From contig JAVDOI010000008.1 of NCBI GenBank assembly GCA_032191485.1, positions 20,663,665 through 20,727,664 on the forward strand: 64,000 bases of DNA. Direction: 5' to 3'. Numbering within the stretch: position 1 is the first letter of the stretch; every line of letters starts with the position of its first letter. Below, one piece after another: positions 39,962 through 54,379 of the stretch. The translations under genes and the position numbers were made by a program. The notes under the pieces were generated by a model that saw nothing but the letters and a program-made list of their open reading frames with translations, made no database searches and was not told the origin of the DNA. Source of the stretch: Leptoclinus maculatus (lineage: Eukaryota; Chordata; Actinopteri; Perciformes; Stichaeidae).

Positions 39962-42940
39962 CTACACATTCTGGTAGTACGCTATAACTAGAACCTCCAC
40001 CTTCAGCCTCTGCCAGCAACCTGCATTTGCCGCCTCCACCTGCAGATTCTGGCAGACAGTTGTAAAGTTAACCTTCAACTCGAGCCTCCACCAGCAACCT
40101 GAATCCTCCGCCTCCACCTGCAGATTCTGGCAGACAGTTGGAAAGTTAACCTTCAACTCTAGCCTCCACCAGCAACCTGAATCCTCTACCTCCACCTCCA
40201 TTATCTGCCAGCAACCTGCATTTGCCGCCTCCACCTGCAGGTTGCTGGCAGACAGCTGTAACCCAAACCTCCACCTCTATTCTCTGCCAGCAACCTGCAG
40301 TTGCCGCCTCCACCTGCAGATTCTGGCAGACAGTTGTAAAGTTAACCTTCAACTCTAGCCTCCACCAGCAACCTGAAGCCTCCGCCTCCACCTGCAGATT
40401 CTGGCAGACAGTTGTAACCTAAACCTCCACCTCCAGCCTCTGCCAGCAACCTGCAGTTCCCTGCCTCCACCTGCAGGTTGCTTGCAGACAGCTGTAACCT
40501 ACATTTCCACTTTCAGCCTCCACCAGCAACCTGCAGCCACTGCCTTCACCTAAGGTTCAGCAGCCTTCTGCCAGAATCTGCAGCAGCCTCCACCTACACA
40601 TTCTGGTAGTACGCTATAACTAGAACCTCCACCTTCAGCCTCTGCCAGCAACCTGCATTTGCCGCCTCCACCTGCAGGTTGCTGGCAGACAGCTTTAACC
40701 TCCACCTCTATTCTCTGCCAGCAACCTGCATTTGCCGCCTCCACCTGCAGGTTGCTGGCAGACAGCTGTAACCTAAACCTCCACCTCCATTGTCTGCCAG
40801 CAACCTGCATTTGCCGCCTCCACCTGCAGATTCTGGCAGACAGTTGTAAAGTTAACCTTCAACTCTAGCCTCCACCAGCAACCTGAAGCCTCCACCTGCA
40901 GATTCTGGCAGACAGTTGTAACCTAAACCTCCACCTCCAGCCTCTGCCAGCAACCTGCAGTTCCCTTCCTCCACCTGCAGGTTGCTTGCAGACAGCTGTA
41001 ACCTACATTTCCACTTTCAGCCTCCACCAGCAACCTGCAGCCACTGCCTTCACCTAAGGTTCAGCAGCCTTCTGCCAGAATCTGCAGCAGCCTCCACCTA
41101 CACATTCTGGTAGTACGCTATAACTAGAACCTCCACCTTCAGCCTCTGCCAGCAACCTGCATTTGCCGCCTCCACCTGCAGGTTGCTGGCAGACAGCTTT
41201 AACCTCCACCTCTATTCTCTGCCAGCAACCTGCATTTGCCGCCTCCACCTGCAGGTTGCTGGCAGACAGCTGTAACCTAAACCTCCACCTCCATTCTCTG
41301 CAAGCAACCTGCAGTTGCCGCCTCCACCTGCAGATTCTGGTAGACAGTTGTAAAGTTAACCTTCAACTCTAGCCTCCACCAGCAACCTGAAGCGTCCGCC
41401 TCCACCTGCAGATTCTGGCAGACAGTTGTAAAGTTAACCTTCAACTCTAGCCTCCACCAGCAACCTGAATCCTCTGCCTCCACCTAAGGATCAGGTTGCA
41501 GCCTTCTGCCAAAATCTGCAGCCTTCTCCACCTGCACATTCTGGCAGACAGCTGTAACCTAAACCTCCACCTCCATTCTCTGCCATTAACCTGCATTTGC
41601 CGCCTCCACCTGCAGGTTGCTGGCAGACAGCTGTAACCTAAACCTCCACCTCCATTCTCTGCCAGCAACCTGCATTTGCCGCCTCCACCTGCAGGTTGCT
41701 GGCAGACAGCTGTAACCTAAACCTCCACCTCCATTCTCTGCAAGCAACCTGCATTTGCCGCCTCCACCTGCAGATTCTGGCAGACAGTTGTAAAGTTAAC
41801 CTTCAACTCTAGCCTCCACCAGCAACCTGAAGCCTCCGCCTCCACCTGCAGATTCTGGCAGACAGTTGTAACCTAAACCTCCACCTCCAGCCTCTGCCAG
41901 CAACCTGCAGTTCCCTGCCTCCACCTGCAGGTTGCTTGCAGACAGCTGTAACCTACATTTCCACTTTCAGCCTCCACCAGCAACCTGCAGCCACTGCCTT
42001 CACCTAAGGTTCAGCAGCCTTCTGCCAGAATCTGCAGCAGCCTCCACCTACACATTCTGGTAGTACGCTATAACTAGAACCTCCACCTTCAGCCTCTGCC
42101 AGCAACCTGCATTTGCCGCCTCCACCTGCAGGTTGCTGGCAGACAGCTTTAACCTCCACCTCTATTCTCTGCCAGCAACCTGCATTTGCCGCCTCCACCT
42201 GCAGGTTGCTGGCAGACAGCTGTAACCTAAACCTCCACCTCCATTCTCTGCAAGCAACCTGCAGTTGCCGCCTCCACCTGCAGATTCTGGCAGACAGTTG
42301 TAACCTAAACCTCCACCTCCAGCCTCTGCCAGCAACCTGCAGTTCCCTGCCTCCACCTGCAGGTTGCTTGCAGACAGCTGTAACCTACATTTCCACTTTC
42401 AGCCTCCACCAGCAACCTGCAGCCACTGCCTTCACCTAAGGTTCAGCAGCCTTCTGCCAGAATCTGCAGCAGCCTCCACCTACACATTCTGGTAGTACGC
42501 TATAACTAGAACCTCCACCTTCAGCCTCTGCCAGCAACCTGCATTTGCCGCCTCCACCTGCAGATTCTGGCAGACAGTTGTAAAGTTAACCTTCAACTCT
42601 AGCCTCCACCAGCAACCTGAATCCTCCGCCTCCACCTGCAGATTCTGGCAGACAGTTGGAAAGTTAACCTTCAACTCTAGCCTCCACCAGCAACCTGAAT
42701 CCTCTACCTCCACCTCCATTATCTGCCAGCAACCTGCATTTGCCGCCTCCACCTGCAGGTTGCTGGCAGACAGCTGTAACCCAAACCTCCACCTCTATTC
42801 TCTGCCAGCAACCTGCAGTTGCCGCCTCCACCTGCAGATTCTGGCAGACAGTTGTAAAGTTAACCTTCAACTCTAGCCTCCACCAGCAACCTGAAGCCTC
42901 CGCCTCCACCTGCAGATTCTGGCAGACAGTTGTAACCTAA
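39962..42940. repeat. 2518-bp segmental duplication inside the array
   Basis: The block beginning near 39962 reappears near 42480 with the same variant order, including the rare ACAGTTGGAAAGTTAACC, CTCTACCTCCACCTCCATTA and GCTGTAACCCAAACC forms. The offset is 2518 bp at three separate landmarks, showing duplication units larger than the 950-bp block. Confidence 0.75.
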
Positions 42941-45900
42941 ACCTCCACCTCCAGCCTCTGCCAGCAACCTGCAGTTCCCTGCCTCCACCTGCAGGTTGCT
43001 TGCAGACAGCTGTAACCTACATTTCCACTTTCAGCCTCCACCAGCAACCTGCAGCCACTGCCTTCACCTAAGGTTCAGCAGCCTTCTGCCAGAATCTGCA
43101 GCAGCCTCCACCTACACATTCTGGTAGTACGCTATAACTAGAACCTCCACCTTCAGCCTCTGCCAGCAACCTGCATTTGCCGCCTCCACCTGCAGGTTGC
43201 TGGCAGACAGCTTTAACCTCCACCTCTATTCTCTGCCAGCAACCTGCATTTGCCGCCTCCACCTGCAGGTTGCTGGCAGACAGCTGTAACCTAAACCTCC
43301 ACCTCCATTCTCTGCAAGCAACCTGCAGTTGCCGCCTCCACCTGCAGATTCTGGCAGACAGTTGTAAAGTTAACCTTCAACTCTAGCCTCCACCAGCAAC
43401 CTGAAGCCTCCGCCTCCACCTGCAGATTCTGGCAGACAGTTGTAACCTAAACCTCCACCTCCAGCCTCTGCCAGCAACCTGCAGTTCCCTTCCTCCACCT
43501 GCAGGTTGCTTGCAGACAGCTGTAACCTACATTTCCACTTTCAGCCTCCACCAGCAACCTGCAGCCACTGCCTTCACCTAAGGTTCAGCAGCCTTCTGCC
43601 AGAATCTGCAGCAGCCTCCACCTACACATTCTGGTAGTACGCTATAACTAGAACCTCCACCTTCAGCCTCTGCCAGCAACCTGCATTTGCCGCCTCCACC
43701 TGCAGGTTGCTGGCAGACAGCTTTAACCTCCACCTCTATTCTCTGCCAGCAACCTGCATTTGCCGCCTCCACCTGCAGGTTGCTGGCAGACAGCTGTAAC
43801 CTAAACCTCCACCTCCATTCTCTGCAAGCAACCTGCAGTTGCCGCCTCCACCTGCAGATTCTGGTAGACAGTTGTAAAGTTAACCTTCAACTCTAGCCTC
43901 CACCAGCAACCTGAAGCGTCCGCCTCCACCTGCAGATTCTGGCAGACAGTTGTAAAGTTAACCTTCAACTCTAGCCTCCACCAGCAACCTGAATCCTCTG
44001 CCTCTACCTAAGGATCAGGTTGCAGCCTTCTGCCAAAATCTGCAGCCTTCTCCACCTGCACATTCTGGCAGACAGCTGTAACCTAAACCTCCACCTCCAT
44101 TCTCTGCCATTAACCTGCATTTGCCGCCTCCACCTGCAGGTTGCTGGCAGACAGCTGTAACCTAAACCTCCACCTCCATTCTCTGCCAGCAACCTGCATT
44201 TGCCGCCTCCACCTGCAGGTTGCTGGCAGACAGCTGTAACCTAAACCTCCACCTCCATTCTCTGCAAGCAACCTGCAGTTGCCGCCTCCACCTGCAGATT
44301 CTGGTAGACAGTTGTAAAGTTAACCTTCAACTCTAGCCTCCACCAGCAACCTGAATCCTCTGCCTCCACCTAAGGATCAGGTTGCAGCCTTCTGCCAAAA
44401 TCTGCAGCCTTCTCCACCTGCACATTCTGGCAGACAGCTGTAACCTAAACCTCCACCTCCATTCTCTGCCATTAACCTGCATTTGCCGCCTCCACCTGCA
44501 GGTTGCTGGCAGACAGCTGTAACCTAAACCTCCACCTCCATTGTCTGCCAGCAACCTGCATTTGCCGCCTCCACCTGCAGGTTGCCGGCAGACAGCTGTA
44601 ACCTAAACCTCCACCTCTATTCTCTGCCAGCAACCTGCATTTGCAGCCTCCTCCACCTGCACATTCTGGTAAAAAGCTGCAACCAGAACCTCCACCTACA
44701 GCCTTTGCCAGCAACCTGCAGTTGCCGCCTCCACCTGCAGATTCTGGCAGACAGTTGTAAAGTTAACCTTCAACTCTAGCCTCCACCAGCAACCTGAATC
44801 CTCTGCCTCCACCTAAGGATCAGGTTGCAGCCTTCTGCCAAAATCTGCAGCCTTCTCCACCTGCACATTCTGGCAGACAGCTGTAACCTAAACCTCCACC
44901 TCCATTCTCTGCCAGCAACCTGCATTTGCCGCCTCCACCTGCAGGTTGCTGGCAGACAGCTGTAACCTAAACCTCCACCTCCATTCTCTGCAAGCAACCT
45001 GCATTTGCCGTCTCCACCTGCAGATTCTGGCAGACAGTTGTAAAGTTAACCTTCAACTCTAGCCTCCACCAGCAACCTGAAGCCTCCGCCTCCACCTGCA
45101 GATTCTGGCAGACAGTTGTAACCTAAACCTCCACCTCCAGCCTCTGCCAGCAACCTGCAGTTCCCTGCCTCCACCTGCAGGTTGCTTGCAGACAGCTGTA
45201 ACCTACATTTCCACTTTCAGCCTCCACCAGCAACCTGCAGCCACTGCCTTCACCTAAGGTTCAGCAGCCTTCTGCCAGAATCTGCAGCAGCCTCCACCTA
45301 CACATTCTGGTAGTACGCTATAACTAGAACCTCCACCTTCAGCCTCTGCCAGCAACCTGCATTTGCCGCCTCCACCTGCAGGTTGCTGGCAGACAGCTTT
45401 AACCTCCACCTCTATTCTCTGCCAGCAACCTGCATTTGCCGCCTCCACCTGCAGGTTGCTGGCAGACAGCTGTAACCTAAACCTCCACCTCCATTCTCTG
45501 CAAGCAACCTGCAGTTGCCGCCTCCACCTGCAGATTCTGGTAGACAGTTGTAAAGTTAACCTTCAACTCTAGCCTCCACCAGCAACCTGAATCGTCCGCC
45601 TCCACCTGCAGATTCTGGCAGACAGTTGTAAAGTTAACCTTCAACTCTAGCCTCCACCAGCAACCTGAATCCTCTGCCTCCACCTAAGGATCAGGTTGCA
45701 GCCTTCTGCCAAAATCTGCAGCCTTCTCCACCTGCAGATTCTGGCAGACAGTTGTAAAGTTAACCTTCAACTCTAGCCTCCACCAGCAACCTGAAGCCTC
45801 CGCCTCCACCTGCAGATTCTGGCAGACAGTTGTAACCTAAACCTCCACCTCCAGCCTCTGCCAGCAACCTGCAGTTCCCTGCCTCCACCTGCAGGTTGCT

Positions 45901-48900
45901 TGCAGACAGCTGTAACCTACATTTCCACTTTCAGCCTCCACCAGCAACCTGCAGCCACTGCCTTCACCTAAGGTTCAGCAGCCTTCTGCCAGAATCTGCA
46001 GCAGCCTCCACCTACACATTCTGGTAGTACGCTATAACTAGAACCTCCACCTTCAGCCTCTGCCAGCAACCTGCATTTGCCGCCTCCACCTGCAGGTTGC
46101 TGGCAGACAGCTTTAACCTCCACCTCTATTCTCTGCCAGCAACCTGCATTTGCCGCCTCCCCCTGCAGGTTGCTGGCAGACAGCTGTAACCTAAACCTCC
46201 ACCTCCATTCTCTGCAAGCAACCTGCAGTTGCCGCCTCCACCTGCAGATTCTGGTAGACAGTTGTAAAGTTAACCTTCAACTCTAGCCTCCACCAGCAAC
46301 CTGAAGCGTCCGCCTCCACCTGCAGATTCTGGCAGACAGTTGTAAAGTTAACCTTCAACTCTAGCCTCCACCAGCAACCTGAATCCTCTGCCTCTACCTA
46401 AGGATCAGGTTGCAGCCTTCTGCCAAAATCTGCAGCCTTCTCCACCTGCACATTCTGGCAGACAGCTGTAACCTAAACCTCCACCTCCATTCTCTGCCAT
46501 TAACCTGCATTTGCCGCCTCCACCTGCAGGTTGCTGGCAGACAGCTGTAACCTAAACCTCCACCTCCATTCTCTGCCAGCAACCTGCATTTGCCGCCTCC
46601 ACCTGCAGGTTGCTGGCAGACAGCTGTAACCTAAACCTCCACCTCCATTCTCTGCAAGCAACCTGCATTTGCCGTCTCCACCTGCAGATTCTGGCAGACA
46701 GTTGTAAAGTTAACCTTCAACTCTAGCCTCCACCAGCAACCTGAAGCCTCCGCCTCCACCTGCAGATTCTGGCAGACAGTTGTAACCTAAACCTCCACCT
46801 CCAGCCTCTGCCAGCAACCTGCAGTTCCCTGCCTCCACCTGCAGGTTGCTTGCAGACAGCTGTAACCTACATTTCCACTTTCAGCCTCCACCAGCAACCT
46901 GCAGCCACTGCCTTCACCTAAGGTTCAGCAGCCTTCTGCCAGAATCTGCAGCAGCCTCCACCTACACATTCTGGTAGTACGCTATAACTAGAACCTCCAC
47001 CTTCAGCCTCTGCCAGCAACCTGCATTTGCCGCCTCCACCTGCAGATTCTGGCAGACAGTTGTAAAGTTAACCTTCAACTCTAGCCTCCACCAGCAACCT
47101 GAATCCTCCGCCTCCACCTGCAGATTCTGGCAGACAGTTGGAAAGTTAACCTTCAACTCTAGCCTCCACCAGGAACCTGAATCCTCTACCTCCACCTCCA
47201 TTATCTGCCAGCAACCTGCATTTGCCGCCTCCACCTGCAGGTTGCTGGCAGACAGCTGTAACCTAAACCTCCACCTCTATTCTCTGCCAGCAACCTGCAT
47301 TTGCCGCCTCCACCTGCAGGTTGCTGGCAGACAGCTGTAACCTAAACCTCCACCTCCATTCTCTGCAAGCAACCTGCAGTTGCCGCCTCCACCTGCAGAT
47401 TCTGGCAGACAGTTGTAAAGTTAACCTTCAACTCTAGCCTCCACCAGCAACCTGAAGCCTCCGCCTCCACCTGCAGATTCTGGCAGACAGTTGTAAAGTT
47501 AACCTTCAACTCTAGCCTCCACCAGCAACCTGAATCCTCTGCCTCCACCTAAGGATCAGGTTGCAGCCTTCTGCTAAAATCTGCAGCCTTCTCCACCTGC
47601 ACATTCTGGCAGACAGCTGTAACCTAAACCTCCACCTCCATTCTCTGCCATTAACCTGCATTTGCCGCCTCCACCTGCAGGTTGCTGGCAGACAGCTGTA
47701 ACCTAAACCTCCACCTCCATTCTCTGCCAGCAACCTGCATTTGCCGCCTCCACCTGCAGGTTGCTGGCAGACAGCTGTAACCTAAACCTCCACCTCCATT
47801 CTCTGCAAGCAACCTGCAGTTGCCGCCTCCACCTGCAGATTCTGGCAGACAGTTGTAAAGTTAACCTTCAACTCTAGCCTCCACCAGCAACCTGAAGCCT
47901 CCGCCTCCACCTGCAGATTCTGGCAGACAGTTGTAACCTAAACCTCCACCTCCAGCCTCTGCCAGCAACCTGCAGTTCCCTGCCTCCACCTGCAGGTTGC
48001 TTGCAGACAGCTGTAACCTACATTTCCACTTTCAGCCTCCACCAGCAACCTGCAGCCACTGCCTTCACCTAAGGTTCAGCAGCCTTCTGCCAGAATCTGC
48101 AGCAGCCTCCACCTACACATTCTGGTAGTACGCTATAACTAGAACCTCCACCTTCAGCCTCTGCCAGCAACCTGCATTTGCCGCCTCCACCTGCAGGTTG
48201 CTGGCAGACAGCTTTAACCTAAACCTCCACCTCTATTCTCTGCCAGCAACCTGCATTTGCCGCCTCCACCTGCAGGTTGCTGGCAGACAGCTGTAACCTA
48301 AACCTCCACCTCCATTCTCTGCAAGCAACCTGCAGTTGCCGCCTCCACCTGCAGATTCTGGCAGACAGTTGTAAAGTTAACCTTCAACTCTAGCCTCCAC
48401 CAGCAACCTGAAGCCTCTGCCTCCACCTGCAGATTCTGGCAGACAGTTGTAAAGTTAACCTTCAACTCTAGCCTCCACCAGCAACCTGAATCCTCTGCCT
48501 CCACCTAAGGATCAGGTTGCAGCCTTCTGCCAAAATCTGCAGCCTTCTCCACCTGCACATTCTGGCAGACAGCTGTAACCTAAACCTCCACCTCTATTCT
48601 CTGCCATTAACCTGCATTTGCCGCCTCCACCTGCAGGTAACTGGCAGACAGCTGTAACCTAAACCTCCACCTCTATTCTCTGCCAGCAACCTGCATTTGC
48701 AGCCTCCTCCACCTGCACATTCTGGTAAAAAGCTGCAACCAGAACCTCCACCTACAGCCTTTGCCAGCAACCTGCAGTTGCCGCCTCTACCTGCAGATTC
48801 TGGCAGACAGTTGTAAAGTTAACCTTCAACTCTAGCCTCCACCAGCAACCTGAATCCTCTGCCTCCACCTAAGGATCAGGTTGCAGCCTTCTGCCAAAAT

Positions 48901-49445
48901 CTGCAGCCTTCTCCACCTGCACATTCTGGCAGACAGCTGTAACCTAAACCTCCACCTCCATTCTCTGCCAGCAACCTGCATTTGCCGCCTCCACCTGCAG
49001 GTTGCTGGCAGACAGCTGTAACCTAAACCTCCACCTCCATTCTCTGCCAGCAACCTGCATTTGCCGCCTCCACCTGCAGGTTGCTGGCAGACAGCTGTAA
49101 CCTAAACCTCCACCTGTATTCTCTGCAAGCAACCTGCAGTTGCCGCCTCCACCTGCAGATTCTGGCAGACAGTTGTAAAGTTAACCTTCAACTCTAGCCT
49201 CCACCAGCAACCTGAAGCCTCCGCCTCCACCTGCAGATTCTGGCAGACAGTTGTAACCTAAACCTCCACCTCCAGCCTCTGCCAGCAACCTGCAGTTCCC
49301 TGCCTCCACCTGCAGGTTGCTTGCAGACAGCTGTAACCTACATTTCCACTTTCAGCCTCCACCAGCAACCTGCAGCCACTGCCTTCACCTAAGGTTCCGC
49401 AGCCTTCTGCCAGAATCTGCAGCAGCCTCCACCTACACATTCTGG

Positions 49446-51361
49446 TAGTACGCTATAACTAGAACCTCCACCTTCAGCCTCTGCCAGCAACCTGCATTTG
49501 CCGCCTCCACCTGCAGGTTGCTGGCAGACAGCTGTAACCTAAACCTCCACCTCCATTCTCTGCAAGCAACCTGCAGTTGCCGCCTCCACCTGCAGATTCT
49601 GGCAGACAGTTGTAAAGTTAACCTTCAACTCTATTCTCTGCAAGCAACCTGCAGTTGCCGCCTCCACCTGCAGATTCTGGCAGACAGTTGTAAAGTTAAC
49701 CTTCAACTCTAGCCTCCACCAGCAACCTGAAGCCTCCGCCTCCACCTGCAGATTCTGGCAGACAGTTGTAAAGTTAACCTTCAACTCTAGCCTCCACCAG
49801 CAACCTGAATCCTCTGCCTCCACCTTAGGATCAGGTTGCAGCCTTCTGCTAAAATCTGCAGCCTTCTCCACCTGCACATTCTGGCAGACAGCTGTAACCT
49901 AAACCTCCACCTCCATTCTCTGCCATTAACCTGCATTTGCCGCCTCCACCTGCAGGTTGCTGGCAGACAGCTGTAACCTAAACCTCCACTTCCATTCTCT
50001 GCCAGCAACCTGCATTTGCCTCCTCCACCTGCAGGTTGCTGGCAGACAGCTGTAACCTAAACCTCCACCTCCATTCTCTGCAAGCAACCTGCAGTTGCCG
50101 CCTTCACCTGCAGATTCTGGCAGACAGTTGTAAAGTTAACCTTCAACTCTAGCCTCCACCAGCAACCTGAAGCCTCCGCCTCCACCTGCAGATTCTGGCA
50201 GACAGTTGTAACCTAAACCTCCACCTCCAGCCTCTGCCAGCAACCTGCAGTTCCCTGCCTCCACCTGCAGGTTGCTTGCAGACAGCTGTAACCTACATTT
50301 CCACTTTCAGCCTCCACCAGCAACCTGCAGCCACTGCCTTCACCTAAGGTTCCGCAGCCTTCTGCCAGAATCTGCAGCAGCCTCCACCTACACATTCTGG
50401 TAGTACGCTATAACTAGAACCTCCACCTTCAGCCTCTGCCAGCAACCTGCATTTGCCGCCTCCACCTGCAGGTTGCTGGCAGACAGCTGTAACCTAAACC
50501 TCCACCTCCATTCTCTGCAAGCAACCTGCAGTTGCCGCCTCCACCTGCAGATTCTGGCAGACAGTTGTAAAGTTAACCTTCAACTCTATTCTCTGCAAGC
50601 AACCTGCAGTTGCCGCCTCCACCTGCAGATTCTGGCAGACAGTTGTAAAGTTAACCTTCAACTCTAGCCTCCACCAGCAACCTGAAGCCTCCGCCTCCAC
50701 CTGCAGATTCTGGCAGACAGTTGGAAAGTTAACCTTCAACTCTAGCCTCCACCAGCAACCTGAATCCTCTGCCTCCACCTTAGGATCAGGTTGCAGCCTT
50801 CTGCTAAAATCTGCAGCCTTCTCCACCTGCACATTCTGGCAGACAGCTGTAACCTAAACCTCCACCTCCATTCTCTGCCATTAACCTGCATTTGCCGCCT
50901 CCACCTGCAGGTTGCTGGCAGACAGCTGTAACCTAAACCTCCACTTCCATTCTCTGCCAGCAACCTGCATTTGCCTCCTCCACCTGCAGGTTGCTGGCAG
51001 ACAGCTGTAACCTAAACCTCCACCTCCATTCTCTGCAAGCAACCTGCAGTTGCCGCCTTCACCTGCAGATTCTGGCAGACAGTTGTAAAGTTAACCTTCA
51101 ACTCTAGCCTCCACCAGCAACCTGAAGCCTCCGCCTCCACCTGCAGATTCTGGCAGACAGTTGTAACCTAAACCTCCACCTCCAGCCTCTTCCAGCAACC
51201 TGCAGTTCCCTGCCTCCACCTGCAGGTTGCTTGCAGACAGCTGTAACCTACATTTCCACTTTCAGCCTCCACCAGCAACCTGCAGCCACTGCCTTCACCT
51301 AAGGTTCAGCAGCCTTCTGCCAGAATCTGCAGCAGCCTCCACCTACACATTCTGGTAGTAC
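49446..51361. repeat. 955-bp higher-order repeat, consecutive copies
   Basis: The marker TAGTACGCTATAAC occurs at 49446, 50401 and 51356, exactly 955 bp apart. Shared private variants support true duplication: both of the first two blocks have a TAGGATCAGG variant after CTCCACCT and an extra TCTATTCTCTGCAAGC junction. Confidence 0.85.
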
Positions 51362-52227
51362 GCTATAACTAGAACCTCCACCTTCAGCCTCTGCCAGCAA
51401 CCTGCATTTGCCGCCTCCACCTGCAGGTTGCTGGCAGACAGCTTTAACCTCCACCTCTATTCTCTGCCAGCAACCTGCATTTGCCGCCTCCACCTGCAGG
51501 TTGCTGGCAGACAGCTGTAACCTAAACCTCCACCTCCATTCTCTGCAAGCAACCTGCAGTTGCCGCCTCCACCTGCAGATTCTGGTAGACAGTTGTAAAG
51601 TTAACCTTCAACTCTAGCCTCCACCAGCAACCTGAAGCGTCCGCCTCCACCTGCAGATTCTGGCAGACAGTTGTAAAGTTAACCTTCAACTCTAGCCTCC
51701 ACCAGCAACCTGAATCCTCTGCCTCCACCTAAGGATCAGGTTGCAGCCTTCTGCCAAAATCTGCAGCCTTCTCCACCTGCACATTCTGGCAGACAGCTGT
51801 AACCTAAACCTCCACCTCCATTCTCTGCCATTAACCTGCATTTGCCGCCTCCACCTGCAGGTTGCTGGCAGACAGCTGTAACCTAAACCTCCACCTCCAT
51901 TCTCTGCCAGCAACCTGCATTTGCCGCCTCCACCTGCAGGTTGCTGGCAGACAGCTGTAAAGTTAACCTTCAACTCTAGCCTCCACCAGCAACCTGAAGC
52001 CTCCGCCTCCACCTGCAGATTCTGGCAGACAGTTGTAACCTAAACCTCCACCTCCAGCCTCTGCCAGCAACCTGCAGTTCCCTGCCTCCACCTGCAGGTT
52101 GCTTGCAGACAGCTGTAACCTACATTTCCACTTTCAGCCTCCACCAGCAACCTGCAGCCACTGCCTTCACCTAAGGTTCAGCAGCCTTCTGCCAGAATCT
52201 GCAGCAGCCTCCACCTACACATTCTGG

Positions 52228-54379
52228 TAGTACGCTATAACTAGAACCTCCACCTTCAGCCTCTGCCAGCAACCTGCATTTGCCGCCTCCACCTGCAGAT
52301 TCTGGCAGACAGTTGTAAAGTTAACCTTCAACTCTAGCCTCCACCAGCAACCTGAATCCTCCACCTCCACCTGCAGATTCTGGCAGACAGTTGGAAAGTT
52401 AACCTTCAACTCTAGCCTCCACCAGGAACCTGAATCCTCTACCTCCACCTCCATTATCTGCCAGCAACCTGCATTTGCCGCCTCCACCTGCAGGTTGCTG
52501 GCAGACAGCTGTAACCTAAACCTCCACCTCTATTCTCTGCCAGCAACCTGCATTTGCCGCCTCCACCTGCAGGTTGCTGGCAGACAGTTGTAAAGTTAAC
52601 CTTCAACTCTAGCCTCCATCAGCAACCTGAAGCCTCCGCTTCCACCTGCAGATTCTGGCAGACAGTTGTAAAGTTAACCTTCAACTCTAGCCTCCACCAG
52701 CAACCTGAATCCTCTGCCTCCACCTAAGGATCAGGTTGCAGCCTTCTGCTAAAATCTGCAGCCTTCTCCACCTGCACATTCTGGCAGACAGCTGTAACCT
52801 AAACCTCCACCTCCATTCTCTGCCATTAACCTGCATTTGCCGCCTCCACCTGCAGGTTGCTGGCAGACAGCTGTAACCTAAACCTCCACCTCCATTCTCT
52901 GCCAGCAACCTGCATTTGCCGCCTCCACCTGCAGGTTGCTGGCAGACAGCTGTAACCTAAACCTCCACCTCCATTCTCTGCAAGCAACCTGCAGTTGCCG
53001 CCTCCACCTGCAGATTCTGGCAGACAGTTGTAAAGTTAACCTTCAACTCTAGCCTCCACCAGCAACCTGAAGCCTCCGCCTCCACCTGCAGATTCTGGCA
53101 GACAGTTGTAACCTAAACCTCCACCTCCAGCCTCTGCCAGCAACCTGCAGTTCCCTGCCTCCACCTGCAGGTTGCTTGCAGACAGCTGTAACCTACATTT
53201 CCACTTTCAGCCTCCACCAGCAACCTGCAGCCACTGCCTTCACCTAAGGTTCAGCAGCCTTCTGCCAGAATCTGCAGCAGCCTCCACCTACACATTCTGG
53301 TAGTACGCTATAACTAGAACCTCCACCTTCAGCCTCTGCCAGCAACCTGCATTTGCCGCCTCCACCTGCAGATTCTGGCAGACAGTTGTAAAGTTAACCT
53401 TCAACTCTAGCCTCCACCAGCAACCTGAATCCTCCACCTCCACCTGCAGATTCTGGCAGACAGTTGGAAAGTTAACCTTCAACTCTAGCCTCCACCAGGA
53501 ACCTGAATCCTCTACCTCCACCTCCATTATCTGCCAGCAACCTGCATTTGCCGCCTCCACCTGCAGGTTGCTGGCAGACAGCTGTAACCTAAACCTCCAC
53601 CTCTATTCTCTGCCAGCAACCTGCATTTGCCGCCTCCACCTGCAGGTTGCTGGCAGACAGTTGTAAAGTTAACCTTCAACTCTAGCCTCCATCAGCAACC
53701 TGAAGCCTCCGCTTCCACCTGCAGATTCTGGCAGACAGTTGTAAAGTTAACCTTCAACTCTAGCCTCCACCAGCAACCTGAATCCTCTGCCTCCACCTAA
53801 GGATCAGGTTGCAGCCTTCTGCTAAAATCTGCAGCCTTCTCCACCTGCACATTCTGGCAGACAGCTGTAACCTAAACCTCCACCTCCATTCTCTGCCATT
53901 AACCTGCATTTGCCGCCTCCACCTGCAGGTTGCTGGCAGACAGCTGTAACCTAAACCTCCACCTCCATTCTCTGCCAGCAACCTGCATTTGCCGCCTCCA
54001 CCTGCAGGTTGCTGGCAGACAGCTGTAACCTAAACCTCCACCTCCATTCTCTGCAAGCAACCTGCAGTTGCCGCCTCCACCTGCAGATTCTGGCAGACAG
54101 TTGTAAAGTTAACCTTCAACTCTAGCCTCCACCAGCAACCTGAAGCCTCCGCCTCCACCTGCAGATTCTGGCAGACAGTTGTAACCTAAACCTCCACCTC
54201 CAGCCTCTGCCAGCAACCTGCAGTTCCCTGCCTCCACCTGCAGGTTGCTTGCAGACAGCTGTAACCTACATTTCCACTTTCAGCCTCCACCAGCAACCTG
54301 CAGCCACTGCCTTCACCTAAGGTTCAGCAGCCTTCTGCCAGAATCTGCAGCAGCCTCCACCTACACATTCTGGTAGTAC
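52228..54379. repeat. 1073-bp higher-order repeat, consecutive copies
   Basis: The marker TAGTACGCTATAAC occurs at 52228, 53301 and 54374, exactly 1073 bp apart. The first two blocks share rare variants such as CCACCAGGAACCTG, CCTCCATCAGCAACC and CCGCTTCCACC, so they are very recent copies of one another. Confidence 0.85.
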
